Below the pieces are notes generated by a model, which saw only the letters and a list, made by a program, of their open reading frames with translations, did no database searches and was not told the DNA's origin. Source: Synchiropus splendidus (Eukaryota > Chordata > Actinopteri > Syngnathiformes > Callionymidae). From it: 64,000 nucleotides of DNA. The position numbers and the translations under genes are program-made. The first letter of the stretch is position 1. Each line of letters begins with the position of its first letter. Location: assembly GCF_027744825.2 (NCBI RefSeq), contig NC_071347.1:17223001-17287000 (forward strand). The letters are read 5' to 3'. Below are positions 1 to 15,460 of this stretch, one piece after another.

Positions 1-315
1 TTACCTGCAGCTGCTGTATACAAGACAACATCGTGCATTACCCAACGCATAGACGGTCTGTTTCAGAAGGAAGGTGTTTAATGTGTTTTGCAACCAGTTT
101 AAAGGCTAGGATCGCACAGAGGGAGGTGAAAGGTACCGTGAATGTCTTTCTGCCCAATGTGCAGTGTGACCATTTATTGAAGAGAAAAAAGGAGCAACAG
201 CTCCTTCAGTCTTTTATATTTACAGATTATATCAATGGGTACCATACACAGGTTGCTATGGCAGCAGGATTATGGGTCTCCTGTTGGAGTGAATTCAATA
301 AAAAGGAAAAAAACT

Positions 316-417
316 AGATAGATAGATAGATAGATAGATGCTTTGATAGATAGATACTTGGATAGACAGCTAGATGGATAGATAGATAGATACTTTGATA
401 CTTTGAGAGATAGATAT
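316..417. repeat. GATA-rich microsatellite in slc17a8 intron 5
   Basis: Imperfect tandem GATA units with a few interruptions (CTTT and GACA variants). The tract lies beside the donor of the last visible slc17a8 exon, inside the intron that runs off the left edge. It is a simple repeat that could be length-polymorphic. I see no coding potential in it. Bases 1-315 show nothing else I can support. Confidence 0.9.
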
Positions 418-422
418 CTCAC

Positions 423-3291
<2,869 letters not shown>

Positions 3292-4954
3292 TTTCAGTCT
3301 TGACTTGAAGGTTTAATAGCTGAGAGAAACAAGGAGATCCACTAGTCTTCCATCCTCCGCAGGTTAGTGGGAGCGAGGATGGCTCCACCAGTCAGTGTTC
3401 CTGCTCCTAAATGAGCCTGTCTCTCCACCCTCAGATGAGAGATGGAGTTAAGAGGAAGAGGAAAGCAGATGCTGAAGTAGTCCTTGCTGTCCAACACATT
3501 GGGAAATGTCCTCGGAGAAATCCAAAACACTAAAATCCACTTTGACGAATTGTTAAACAAAACACCTCCTCTTCATCTCATCCACTCATGACGAAGCAGA
3601 GCAGGTGAAGATCTTCCTCCTTCCTAAACCTGGCCCCTTGACTTACACATGATGGTATTATCTATCATCATCCAGCACCACCCCTCTCTTTGGTTCATCT
3701 GATCTCAACCCTTTGGAAGGACGATGAAAGATGCATGAGTTTGACAAGTCGCTCGGAGGAGTGACAGAAGACGCTAGAGAGTAAAAAAAGGAGCAGGTGA
3801 AATATAAGACAGAGTCATCGAACCTTCACCTCGAGCTTTTCCATTTCAGCTATTTGCAGAGCTGATTGAAGAATATAATGGTTCCAAATCACTCTTTTTT
3901 TAACAGTGGAGTAAATAAAAATTCAATAACAGTAGTTGCGTCTGAATGTATGGAGCAGTGAGTACTTTAAGGCTTCATTGGCTTGAGTTTAAATTGTGCT
4001 AGCAATCAATAATGTAATCATAAACTGACATATAAATATAACACTATAACGCCATTTCAGTTTCAGTTGCATTTATTCTACTAACCATAACACTTTATTT
4101 TCATTTATTGTTTTTATATAAATAGCAGAAGGGAGGTGAAGAGGAGAGTGCAGTCAGGGTGGAAAACAATGGGAACGACTGACAAGTGTCATCTGAGACC
4201 GAAGAGCAGCAAAAGATAAATGGAAGCTTATACTTTGTGCAACAAAATAGATTGCTTTCTAGTTACTTCATTGTGTGTATCAATATTTTGTGGGATTCTT
4301 TTGGGAAAACAATTCTAAAAATAAAATAAAATTTGACAAACAAAACATAAATAGACTTGGGTGGGCGGATTAGAATTAATTAAGCAGAATAATATAGACG
4401 ATGACAATATTATTAGGGGGGACACTTTAAGATTTATTTTATTTCAGGTGTTCTCACTGGGCACAGAGAGCACTCCATTGACAGCAGCACATGTCTACCA
4501 TCTAGTGTTTGTGGTGAAGAATTGTCGCCCATGCGAGGAAACGCACTCACACTTCGAGACTCACGTGCTCTGAGAAGGAAAAGAAGGGAAGCAGAAGCAT
4601 TGTCTACAGATAATCTCAGACAAGGCTTAAGTGAGTTTGTTTTGGTTGCATTAGTTACATGAACTCAGCATAACATAAAAGGGGGTTGGGAGAGGTGCAG
4701 TGACTTATATCTCCCAACAGGGGGAGACGTTGCTCAGTCTTCCGTTTCCCCTACTGTACAGTAAGCTGATAACAACTCAGCCTATTCTGAGAGCCTTCCC
4801 AGCGACTTTCCCCCTCCATCTCATTTACAACCACGGTTTGAAACACCCACTGTGGCATCTTTGCTTCCTCAAACACCTCAACAGCCGAAGTGTTCCACCT
4901 CTTCATCCATGCTGTGGAGCACCGGGCTCCGGCGAACGGGCTCCGGCTCCAGCC
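3292..4954. promoter_or_regulatory. Shared divergent upstream region of slc17a8 and bmal2
   Basis: The start codons of slc17a8 (minus) and bmal2 (plus) are head to head about 1.66 kb apart, so both promoters and 5' UTRs must lie here. The bmal2 side becomes GC-rich just before its ATG. A perfect palindromic E-box CACGTG lies at 4562-4567, about 390 bp upstream of the bmal2 ATG. CLOCK/BMAL dimers bind this motif, but a single copy can occur by chance. I saw no convincing TATA box and could not place either transcription start. The short open frames here match no protein I know. Confidence 0.55.
4562..4567. promoter_or_regulatory. Canonical E-box upstream of bmal2
   Basis: Palindromic CACGTG about 390 bp upstream of the bmal2 start codon, inside the divergent interval shared with slc17a8. 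Canonical E-boxes are targets of bHLH-PAS clock dimers. That this copy is used is inference from position only. Confidence 0.35.
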
Positions 4955-7900
4955 ATGTCGGCGAAGGACGCTGCGGATGGCGGCGGTGACGGCGTAGGAG
5001 AGGAACCGGCAGGTACACATTTAACGCGACAGTTGTATTAAATCCGATTCACATTAACAAGGGATTCTGTTCGTCTTGGTGGGGTGAATTGGAAACTACG
5101 TCAGCTCGTGTTTTTATTTTTATTTCCGTCGTTTGACAGTAACTTTGCGCTGCTCGAAAACTAGGTCAGTAGATCAGTGGATCAATCTCATCCTTCCTTT
5201 CCTTTTTCGTCTTTTCAACTACGCCAATATCATAGTCGTCACTACACACCGACAGAATAACTGTCGCTTCGTGTCATTGGTGATATATTGTAAATTAAAT
5301 GTGTAATTTATCGTCAAAACTCGCATACTCGAAGCCGGTTGTGTTAGCTTAGCATTAGCCAAGAGGCCTGTTTACCGGGCGACGGTTGTGAAACAGCCGG
5401 TGTTTGGCTTGTTTGTTTTCATCACGTCCAGTTTAAAAGATCATCAATGACTTGCATTCATTTTGTCTTAAATAAAATGTGTAATTAAACATCAACTAGA
5501 TATTGATTTATTAGCGCTTATTTGGTGCCTTCTGTGACATATCGAACGGTGACACTGACAGGTTAAGTTTTCATTTGCAAAAACACTCTTTGATGTCAAA
5601 ACTTCTCACCACTCACCAAACCACTTTCCTGTGCAAAGCTTTTGAAAGTTAGAATAATAATGTTTTAAAACTTATTTAATGAGTGTACAGTACAATTTGC
5701 GTCAAAATGTAATGGGTCCACGAACATCATCATGAATTCAGTGCACAGAATTCACAAGATGTATTCAAACACAAATATATATAAAATATCGCCTTGTTAT
5801 CAGTAAAGATCTCTAGATTAATCCTTGTCATCATTTAATAGAGGTAAGTAGTAGAATGTGATATTGTTACATAAAATGTAGGTCAGGCTGGACAATTCTC
5901 TGTGGTTTTTTAATTTATTAGCTTGTTGTTGAAAGATGTTTACCAGTTGTGTTGCATACTTGAAACTGATATGAATGCATCAGACAATTATACTTATACA
6001 TGTTTCCTTTGCAATCTACTGGAATTGTTCGGAGATTTTTGAGGGTTGGATAAAAGAGGCAAAGAATCATGTTTTACTTATTAACAACACATTTTAAGAG
6101 GCCTTGTTGTGTTTTGAACACAGCCATACAGGCACCAGGCTGTTTAGCTGTTCTTCTTGTGCTGACGCATTTTGGTGAGTCAGTTCTAACATGTCTTTTT
6201 CTCGGACATAACTACTAACACTGTGGTGGTAAAAGCACACGTTTACACTAAAGACATTAGGAATTATGTAGCGAAGACCTTCACAACATTTCTCGGCCAC
6301 ACTCTTTCACCAGGACCTTTCAGGAATTCACACACTTATCCATAACATTTCAGTGTCCCCAACATAAACCAAAGACATTAAGTTGTACACGTATGTCATG
6401 CTCAGCTGACAAGGATTTTAGAGCTCATGGTGATAAGACTGGCAGTAAGACAAATTATATGTTTCCAATAACTGATATTACATCAGGGCAATGGGAGTTT
6501 TAATGTAGCTCTGGGACTGGACTGGAGACAGAAGGAGGCAGTTGATCACTCCCAAGTTGTCAGTGGGTGTGAGTGAAGTGTATTTTCTGTTTTCTGTTTT
6601 GTTTGTGTCTTTTTTTAATGCAACAGTTTTGTAGCAAATTTTCATTTGCCTGTCTTCGGAATGTTTGACATTTTTGAATGGCGTTTACGTCAAATCTTCA
6701 TTTTGATCTCTTTTTTTAAACTTAACTGTCAATTTTAATTTCTTTTAAATGGATAACAAAATGTAAGGTTTTTGATTTGGTGGTTTAACAACAGGATAAT
6801 ACAATATAACTAGCATTTTGTGCATCTTCTAGTCTATTCTAACTTCAGCCGTTAATGACAATGAGTCATTCGTCTTTGCAGATGTGCCGGTTGGTGACCG
6901 TCAGCCCATGTCCAGCTCCCTGCTGAGCCTCATGACTCCGTCGACTGCTGCTAGAGTGTCCCTGAGCGTGGGTGTGCATCGGAAGCGGAAGGGCAGCGTA
7001 GATAACAAGTGAGCGACCTTTTTTTCCCTTTCTTAGCCATCGCAGACTTGCCTGTTATGACTGATGAAACTCTTTGTACCGACAGCGAATCAAAGTCCTG
7101 CAATGACACTGACATGAATGATGACCAAGATGGGTCTGAGGAAGATGACCAACATGTGAAAATTAAATGTCTCAAGTAGGTTGCTGACCTTTTGGTTCAA
7201 TGTGAAACAAATGCTTAATTACACTATCACTAGTGTTGCTTGTTTTTTCCTCCTTGTAGGGAGCCCCACAGCCTGACAGAAAAAAAAAGACGAGACAAGA
7301 TGAACTATCTCATCGATAAGCTCTCTGCCATGATTCCTACATGTAACCCCATGTCTCGCAAGCTGGACAAACTTACTGTACTCAGAATGGCTGTGCAGCA
7401 CCTCAAATCTCTCAAAGGTGACTTGTCAATGCCCTTTATTGACTTCATTGTTTGTATTGCATTCCAAATGAACGGAAATAATTGGTATTTAATGTTAACA
7501 ACTTCTTGCTGTGTAAAAGAGTTTAAAGAGTTGAATTTACATTTCCATCTCATTTGAGTCACAGAAGAATGTCTCTGTTTTCATCTGGGACGTACATTGT
7601 CAGATTAAATGCTGACCTTTCACCCAGGAAGTGCCAGTCACCAGTTATTTATTCAGTGACTTGACCTGCTGACCCACAACAGATAGCATGCCCGCAGACA
7701 CTCCTAAGATATTGCATTTTGATTTCACAGTGCAGTGTCTGCACACTTGATGGACATGGGACAATAGAATAAAAGTGATCTGAACTTTTTAGAAGTTTTC
7801 AAACTGAGGTTTAATCTCTGTCATTTGCATTTACTGTATTAATGTCACTCCCAATACCAATTCCTTTGGTCCTAAACCCCCATATCCATACCAGACCTGG

Positions 7901-10900
7901 AGCTAATCCAGGTCTGGTATGGATAGTTGACTGTCTTCAATGTTTGCCATTTGGTATGTTGGCACAATGACTCTAGTTCTAGTAACATCCTTTATATATG
8001 AACTCACAAGGTTTTCACTTAGCAAGACCCACATAATGTATAATAACTGACTGTGGTTTTACTACTTTTGAAGGAAAATTTAGTAATATTGATCTAATGG
8101 ATTATTTGTGTTCCCTCATGGCTCCTGTTTTACGTTTATGTCTTCTCAATCTCTTAATTACAACTGAAACGTGACATTTTTTAAATTTTAACTATAGCAA
8201 ATGAAAACAAACCACTTCTTCTTTTCAGTTTTTGTTTTAGTGTCATAATCCGGTCACATGATTGAGTTATGTTGGGTCATCCATGGAAATGGCAAGTGTC
8301 GGCACTTTCCAGGTTCTGTTATCGTCTTCCTCGGTTTAAATATTTAACTCCACGTGCAGTATGTTCCAAGTTTGTCAAGTCAAAGGTCTGTCATTAACTT
8401 GTATTAATAGCTTTAGTATTGTAATATATTTGCCCCCTACATTTTTGTTTAGGGTCATCCAGCTGCTTTTCCCAAAGCAACTGTAAACCATCATTCCTTC
8501 CAGAAGAGGAGCTCAAACATCTTGTTTTAAAGGTGAAGTATAACATCACTATTATCTCCATGTCTGTGTTTTGTTTCCAATGATGTTTGTTTGTATGCAA
8601 CTTAGCTAAAAAATTCAGTAACAAATACATCAATGATATATCACATACCCCTAACCCTGGCGATGGCAGAAATGCGATGAGGTAACTACACTTTTGGATT
8701 AAGTGTACATCTGCTTGGATTTGAAATTACTTCTGGTCACATGACTGACTCCAGTTATGAAATGAGAAGCTGGTAATCCTGACTTTGTAAAACACAATAT
8801 GCAATCTTATATGTGTCTATGTGTTATAAAATGTGGCATTAACTACCTTCTCATTCCCCTAACGCCAGTGCCACCTGCTGTTCAATTACGATCAGTGCAT
8901 ACTGAATGTACCAATAACATATCGAGGTTAATTTGGGTAAAATAAATGTAAAAAAAAAAATGCTATCAGGAATTTGAACTGTTGAGCTACTTCTGAATAA
9001 ATGTCACTGACATAATTGATGATTCCAATTTTATGATTTCTTATTATTCACTAAAATGCCTGTTCCTGTGACATATCCACCTGATCCACTCTTCCCTCTC
9101 TTGTCTCGGACTGTCTCCTGTCTGTGTTCCTGTAGGCTGCTGATGGGTTTTTGTTCGTTGTGGGCTGTGATCGTGGAAAAATAGTTTTTGTCTCGGAGTC
9201 TGTTACCAGGACACTAAATTATAGTCAGGTGAGGCTTCTGTCTGGTACTTATTAAGCTGTGTACAAATTATCATCTTCATTCATTCATTGCATTTTATGA
9301 AGCTATACAATCATAGTTACAAATTCTCTGTTTGACGCAGGAGTTCTTCATGTTACTTGTTATACTCACCTTCATTTTTACAAATATTGTCGTCGCAAAG
9401 TAGTCTTTTCCTTTGTTCTCTCTCACATCTACACTTCATTTTCATTATGCTAAATGGACTTTGTACATTTGAGATCTGGAATAACCAACCTATATAGACC
9501 TCTCTCTTTATTATTATTATGGAATTAAGCAGTCATAATCTTCATCATTGAATTGTTTTTCAATGTTCTGGGATAATTTCAGATTGACAGTTTAACCAGC
9601 TGTTTCCTCTTCCTCCAGGCGGAGCTGATCGGACAAAGCTTGTTTGATTATATTCACCCTAAGGACATGGGAAAAGTGAAAGAGCAGCTTTCTGCTACCG
9701 AATTATACCCTCGCGAAAGGCTAATAGACGCAAAAAGTAAAGCAGTGTAACTTGACTTTCAAATGTGCACATACTGTCCAGGGACACTTTTGAATATTGT
9801 GTTGTGTCTCCAGCTGGTCTGCAGGTCCAGGCTGACCTCCCAGTTGGGGGGTCGCGTCTCTGTACAGGTGCTCGCCGCTCCTTTTTTTGCCGTATGAAGA
9901 GTAACAAAATTTCTGTAAAAGTGGAGGACAAGGAATTCCAAGCAGGCGGCTCCAAAAAGAAAGGTACGAAAATGTATTTTTCAGAACTAACGTTTAATCG
10001 TTTTGCACGAGTATTGAAGACGTCTCATTTCTGCTTGCAGAGTCACAGAAGTACTGCACAGTCCACTGTACAGGCTACATGCGCAGCTGGCCCTCAAGTC
10101 AGCTGGGGGCTGAGGGGGAGGGGGAAGTGGATAAGCAGGATTGCTCCTACTTCAGCTGTCTGGTGGCAGTTGGACGTGTCCACTCCCACACTTCTCCCCA
10201 AGTTAACGGGGAGGTCAAAGTGAAGCCCATGGAGTTCGTCACGCGTTACGCCATGGATGGCAAATTCACTTTTGTTGATCAAAGGTGAATTTGTTTTTTG
10301 CTGTCTGAAAATTTAAAACATATGTTGAGAGTGATTGTGGCTGATATTGTTCTTGAAACACTGTTGGTGATCAGTTTTATTTCTGCCACAGAGCAACAAC
10401 CATTCTTGGTTATCTTCCACAAGAATTACTTGGGACGTCCTGTTATGAGTACTTCCATCAAGATGACTTAGCACATTTGACCGAGAGACACAGAAAAGGT
10501 AAAATCTGTTAAGTTGTGTACCTTATTCTTAGACCTTTACTGGGTGATTTTGTTTTTTTCTGTTGTGAGAGTTTTGAAAACACACCTGTCTTTGGAGAGT
10601 GTCTGTGTTACTGGCACTCTGTTGTCAGGTGTGTGACAGATACAAAAATAAGTCAGACACTGACCCAGCTCACTTGCTATTACAGTGTAAGATATACATT
10701 TTTTACTCTTAAAGTACACTCATGAAAAATCCATATAGGAATCATTTTCTTGTTTAACATTTTAGATTTTAATGATTGCTTCTGATCTCTCATTCTCTGT
10801 TCAACAGTTCTTCGAACGAAAGAGAAAATAGAAACAAACTGCTACAAGTTCAAAACAAAATGTGGATCGTTTGTGACGCTTCAGAGTCAGTGGTTTAGTT

Positions 10901-12248
10901 TTGTAAATCCCTGGACCAAGGAAGTGGAATACATCGTGTCCACCAACACAGTCATGTCGTGAGTCATTTCTCGCTGATGTTTTGTTTCCTGTTTCAATTA
11001 CACAGCACATTTTCTTCTTACAGGTATGAGCACAGTCGAATGGTTCGATCAGGAAAGAAGGGGGAGAAGACCAGCAATTCAAAGACTTCTGATGGTGAGT
11101 TTCAACCACATCAGTATGATATAAGATGACTGTGTTATATGTGAATTTTTTTTTTATCAATTAAGAAGAAGGCAAGAAGTCCCTTCCAATAATCCCCGGC
11201 ATCTCCACGGCAGCAGGCGCAATGATTTATGCTGGAAGTATTGGGACCCAAATCGCGAATGAGCTGATGGATTTGAACAGGTGACCTCAAAACGGCCTGA
11301 GGTCTGAGGTCCGTCATCTCACTTTAACGGTAAATGTGTTTGTTCTTCTTCTAGAACCAACTCCTCACCTTCCAGTGGTACTGTCAGCCCCTTCAGCACA
11401 CCCCAGGACAAGTCTCCCCAAACTCTCAACCTTCCCAGCAACAATGTAAGTTTTACAACTTCTCTCAACTGCCAGGGTGGGTTTTTTCATGTCCACCAAA
11501 CTTAAGGGTGTCTTTTATGTTCTGTAGCCGCAAATAGATGTCCACATTACCATGTTTCATATTCAATCTGCAGGTGCCAAACGGAGAGTCAACTGACGTT
11601 GAGATGCCAGAAAAGTCCGGTTCTGAAGATGAGCCACATGGGGCAGCACTGTCAGCCGGAGAGATTATGGGTTCGTCAGAATAATCTGTTTTTTTATTTC
11701 TATGCCACTGCAACCTTCATGTGTTAAGTTCAAATGGTTAGTTCTAAATAAAAGCCCCTGCAACATTTTGATAAGTTGAACCTCTTGAAATTTTCCACAA
11801 GGGGTGAAAGGATAGACAAGTTCATGGTATGCTTTTATGGCTCTGGACCATATAAGAGGAGGGTTAGGTGTCCTTCTGTCCATGACAGCATAAATGAATG
11901 AATGAATGAATGAATAATTGAATAAAACAAGTGCCAAATTAGTAAGAGTTAATCACTTGATTTAAACCTGATGCATCAGTGGTGGAAGGGTTTCTTAGTG
12001 GCGGTACGATAAACATTAGCACAAGAATACATGGAGTGTGACATGAACGCTACCTGAATGCAGCTCATATTTGAAATCCGCTTTCAGCAGGCGAGAACTC
12101 ACAGCTGGACTTGGACAGCGTGGTTGTGCCGGGCCTGAATCATTTGAGCAACGACGAAGCGGCCATGGCGGTGATCATGAGTCTCCTGGAGACAGACACA
12201 GACCTGGGCGAAGCTGTGGACTTCGAAGAGATGCATTGGTCGTTATAG
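4955..12248 (+). CDS. bmal2: BMAL2 (ARNTL2) circadian bHLH-PAS transcription factor, complete, 16 coding exons
   Basis: Partner of CLOCK/NPAS2; the dimer activates E-box genes in the nucleus. Exons: 4955-5012, 6882-7008, 7086-7175, 7260-7417, 8453-8532, 9136-9228, 9619-9736, 9814-9963, 10041-10284, 10392-10498, 10808-10958, 11024-11094, 11166-11280, 11355-11445, 11574-11670, 12088-12248. These total 1911 nt, 636 aa plus stop, with every junction in phase. The ATG has a good context (GCCATGT). Residues about 95-150 are the bHLH, with DNA-contacting H-E-R in [17 protein letters not shown] starts near 161 ([25 protein letters not shown]). PAS-B is about 368-457 ([31 protein letters not shown]). 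The C-terminus keeps the [14 protein letters not shown] helix and ends WSL, as in the BMAL activation domain that binds CRY and [21 protein letters not shown] and HLKSLKG in the bHLH favour BMAL2 over BMAL1. The last exon has a tandem CAGCAG acceptor. Large introns: 5013-6881 and 7418-8452. Confidence 0.96.
7883..7925. repeat. Perfect 18-bp inverted repeat with 7-nt spacer in a bmal2 intron
   Basis: The left arm (7883-7900) and right arm (7908-7925) are exact reverse complements around the spacer AGCTAAT. RNA from either strand could fold into an uninterrupted 18-bp stem. It lies in the intron between the bHLH exon and the next exon. The stem is short for a microRNA precursor. It may be a relic of a small foldback element; no target-site duplication is obvious. 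Confidence 0.85.
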
Positions 12249-14500
12249 GATTCAACCCTCAACTCTGTGGAGCAATGACACTGGAAATGTTTTGTGTGGT
12301 TTTTTTTTTTTTTTTAAGAACTGTGACACATGCTGGAATGCTGACTCAGAGGCAGCCTTTTTAAAGACCCGTATTAATTTGATGATACCGTTTCACAACA
12401 TAAGCTGCGTTGTCTTCTTGTGACTGCTCAGACCAGCGAAGGGACGTACCACCAACGAGGACGTAGTGTTTTCATGCATGTGCCTCGGATGCCTTACAGC
12501 AGCCCGTCTGCCCTCTGATTATTTCCCCCATATGGCTTCTGTCACACTGACCATCTAGTGTTTGAAGGCTCACTGAATCAAAAAGTCAAACCTCATGGCT
12601 TTGGTTATTTACCCATTTTTTTTTCGTCTGCATCTGTCAAGTAGTGATGCATTAAAAGTTACAGTAAATTAATTTTTAAGAAGGTACTGTATTGGTAGTC
12701 TGCAGGACTCGGACCCACTCCAGTTCATTATCAGCCAGCCAAGTGAGATCGCACATCCCTCACCTCAAACCAATTCTCACAGCGTTTTACATGGTGAACT
12801 TTGGTGGGTGAACACTTGAATAGTCATCATGGATTTGCTATGTCTTCAGGATGTCTTAACTGGGCAGTTGGAAGTGGGTGTGTATTTTGATGCAGTGTAT
12901 GCGTCCATAAACCTCGCCCACCCACAGTATAATGCAAGGGTGGGCAATCCGGTCCTCAAAGGGCCGTGGTGGTGCAGGTTTTTCTTCCAACCAAACAAGC
13001 TCACACAGTTTGACCAATGAAGTGGAGGTGACTGACTGAGTGATTGTACCCCTAAGACACCTGTTGGTGAAAAAGTGTCCTCTTGATTGGTTGGAACAAA
13101 AACCTGCACCCACTGCGGCCCTTTGTGGAACAGTTTGCCCACCCCTGGTATAATGGGTGGAAGGGTAGGAAGGCAGCCATGTCGAAAGGGAGGCCCTTGG
13201 AATATGGCTTCTGCACTTTGCGTTCCTTAAATTGGCCTTAATTTAATGAGAAAGTTTCCACCTCTGGTTGGGTGTGACCACTGAGAAATGACATGACACC
13301 GCACAGGAAGTAAAATTTGTATCATGACCCATGCTCTGTAAACCTAGGTGAAAGAGACATTTTAGTTGCTTTGGGCCGCTTTTTGTCACCACTTTAGGAT
13401 GTTCTGTATTCTGGGTAGTTCAAGTTTGATGTTCAGACAGCTGTGAAGCCCGTTGACCCCTATATCTAAGGCGACCGAGCACTGGTTTACTTCCTTAAAG
13501 TGCCCAATTCTCATGGCAAACCATTGGATTTGCCCCAATAAAGAGGTCATGAGGGGTCCCTGTTCCATGCCATGGGGATACGTCTTTGCTTGCTTTGTTC
13601 TCGCCCTTGTTTGTCACACCTACCTGGAGAACTTGTACCTAATAAGAAAGATGCCTCTTTTATACACTCTGTAATGTTGGGGATTTAGCATCGGTTCATG
13701 GATTGGTGGCAATATATTCAGGTGCTGACCCCATCACCTGCTTATGTTTGGATGTGTGTAAGTCCACGCCTCCCTTCTCTGCACCCAGTGCTGCCTGTGA
13801 ATCAGGATCTAAGGCAGGCTTATTTGTATCCAAATAAGCTGGGTGGTTGTAAATGAGTCAGAAGTTGTTACTACCAGGGCATCGTTTTTGTTCCTTTCCA
13901 TGGACAACTTTCCTCAGTTTCTTTGAAATCTTTGTCTTTTTGATGTGGCTAAACTTTTTGGCAACAGTATATGTAAGTAACCGATCAAACTTTTTGTTCT
14001 AAACCCTAACTGCTTTTGTTAGTTCAAACGTTTCAAGCTGATTTTCTTACGTCCTTTAGTTTTGTATTCTTGGTTGCGGTTGGCGTTACTCACTTCCACA
14101 CCAGCAATAGCGTTTGTTGTTAATATAATTGTGAAGTATGCACTGGTGTGTAACCAAACATGAGCATCATAAGTGAAAGGGACTTCATTCTGCAGTCATC
14201 ATTCCATTGATATTACATTTTCCATCAGCTGTCGGCCGTTTATCGTACACTGAGGTGTCTGTGCCATGTCCTGAATTGACCATGCTGCCGTTTACCTCAC
14301 ATCAGGACTTGCACGTGATAAACTTTACTCTCCAAACTCTGTCGGGCTGCGTTACAATAGCAGAACGTCTTGAGTGTTTGCTCAGTGTTCGTGTAACTTT
14401 TACATGAAGTATCCAACCCTTATGAACATGCTGAGCTCAACCCAGTGAATTGGCTGTACTGACCTGATGCCAAATATCAATGAAATAAATGTCTTTTTTA
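12249..14500 (+). other. bmal2: Presumed 3' UTR and downstream flank of bmal2
   Basis: No coding exon is visible here. Several polyadenylation hexamers follow the stop codon: ATTAAA at 12651-12656, AATAAA at 13537-13542 and AATAAA at 14484-14489. The true 3' end is therefore uncertain, and the hAT element at 12935-13147 would lie only in the longer transcripts. The short open frames across this stretch resemble nothing known. Confidence 0.5.
12935..13147. mobile_element. Non-autonomous hAT-type foldback element (MITE)
   Basis: A 213-bp element flanked by a perfect 8-bp direct repeat GTATAATG (12927-12934 and 13148-13155), the duplication size typical of hAT transposases. The ends are inverted repeats: left CAAGGGTGGGCAA against right (reverse complement) CAGGGGTGGGCAA, one mismatch. 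The inverted similarity continues inward for roughly 60 bp per arm, sharing AAAGGGCCG and GTGCAGGTTTTT blocks, so the whole element can fold back. There is no transposase; it would need an autonomous hAT to move. The intact duplication suggests a fairly recent insertion. Confidence 0.9.
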
Positions 14501-15234
14501 TACTTTTTTGGGTGCATAATAATAACTTTATGATTTAAATTGTCATAGTTTGTCATTCATCTGCTAGTGAAGTCAGATTTCCTTCAAAGTTGTGTCCAAA
14601 CAGTGCTGAATCGTGATTCCCTTGTACATCGACAAACTGATCTATAAAAAAATGTGTAATTTACTTGAGTAAATTTTATTTATTTATAGCATGTGAGATG
14701 TTTAAAGAGGGAACGTGATGTGAATATGTGTTATCTCTGCAAAGCTTGAATCACGAGGAGCAGAACATGTGAATGTTTTCCGGTCCTCCTGCTTGTGTCT
14801 AAAGTGCCTTTTGGTCAAGTCTGACCAGACGCATTATTAACCTGACATTTGAAGTCCTCTTCTGACCGACACATTAGCAGTCAAGGATGTGTGTGTTCGT
14901 TACGAAAATGTCTAGTTGGATGGACTATGAATATCAGTGGAAGTTCGACCTGTGCAAGCCAGTGTTCGTCACTACCTAACCAAACAAGCTGTTGTAAGGG
15001 GTCGTGCCATAGACACAGACTGGTCCTTCATGAGGGCGAACAGTCATGTTTTGTAATGTTTTTTTGTGTTGTACGACAATTGCACTGTTGGCTGATGAAA
15101 TCATGTCCGACACCTGACCTGCTCGCTTATTGGAAGCCTTGCAGAGAACATGCTTCTGACTTCTTTATCCATTTCAAATAAACCAGTAGATTTTTTGTAC
15201 ACAAGTGAGTCCTTGGATCTGATGTTTATACTTC

Positions 15235-15460
15235 ATGGCGTTCTGTATTTTGAGGTGGCACGGCCAGCTGGGAGGAGAGAGAGGGGTCGACCCACGACCA
15301 GGTGGAGAGATTATATCTCTTCACTTACCTGGGAGTGTCTCGGGATGCCCCAGTTGGAGCTGGTGGATGTTGCTCAGGAGAAGGGTGTTTGGCGTGACCT
15401 TTTCAAGCTGCTGCCCCCGCGACCTGGCAACAGATAAGCGGATGAGGATGGATGGATATT
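15235..15460 (+). mobile_element. 3' end of a non-LTR retrotransposon (LINE), with GGAT-rich tail
   Basis: The open frame ending at 15437 reads GRPTTRWRDYISSLTWECLG, then QLELVDVAQEKGVW and LLPPRPGNR followed by a stop. This is the C-terminal signature seen after the reverse transcriptase of a common fish LINE group. The stop is followed by GCGGATGAGGATGGATGGAT, a short tandem tail typical of such elements. Only the extreme 3' end is present, consistent with 5' truncation at insertion. I cannot assign the exact family from memory. Confidence 0.7.

Noticed and set aside
4955..12248. Calling the bHLH-PAS gene bmal1
   Set aside because: The bHLH wording ([25 protein letters not shown]) and linkage to ppfibp1 rather than ppfibp2 fit bmal2 better.
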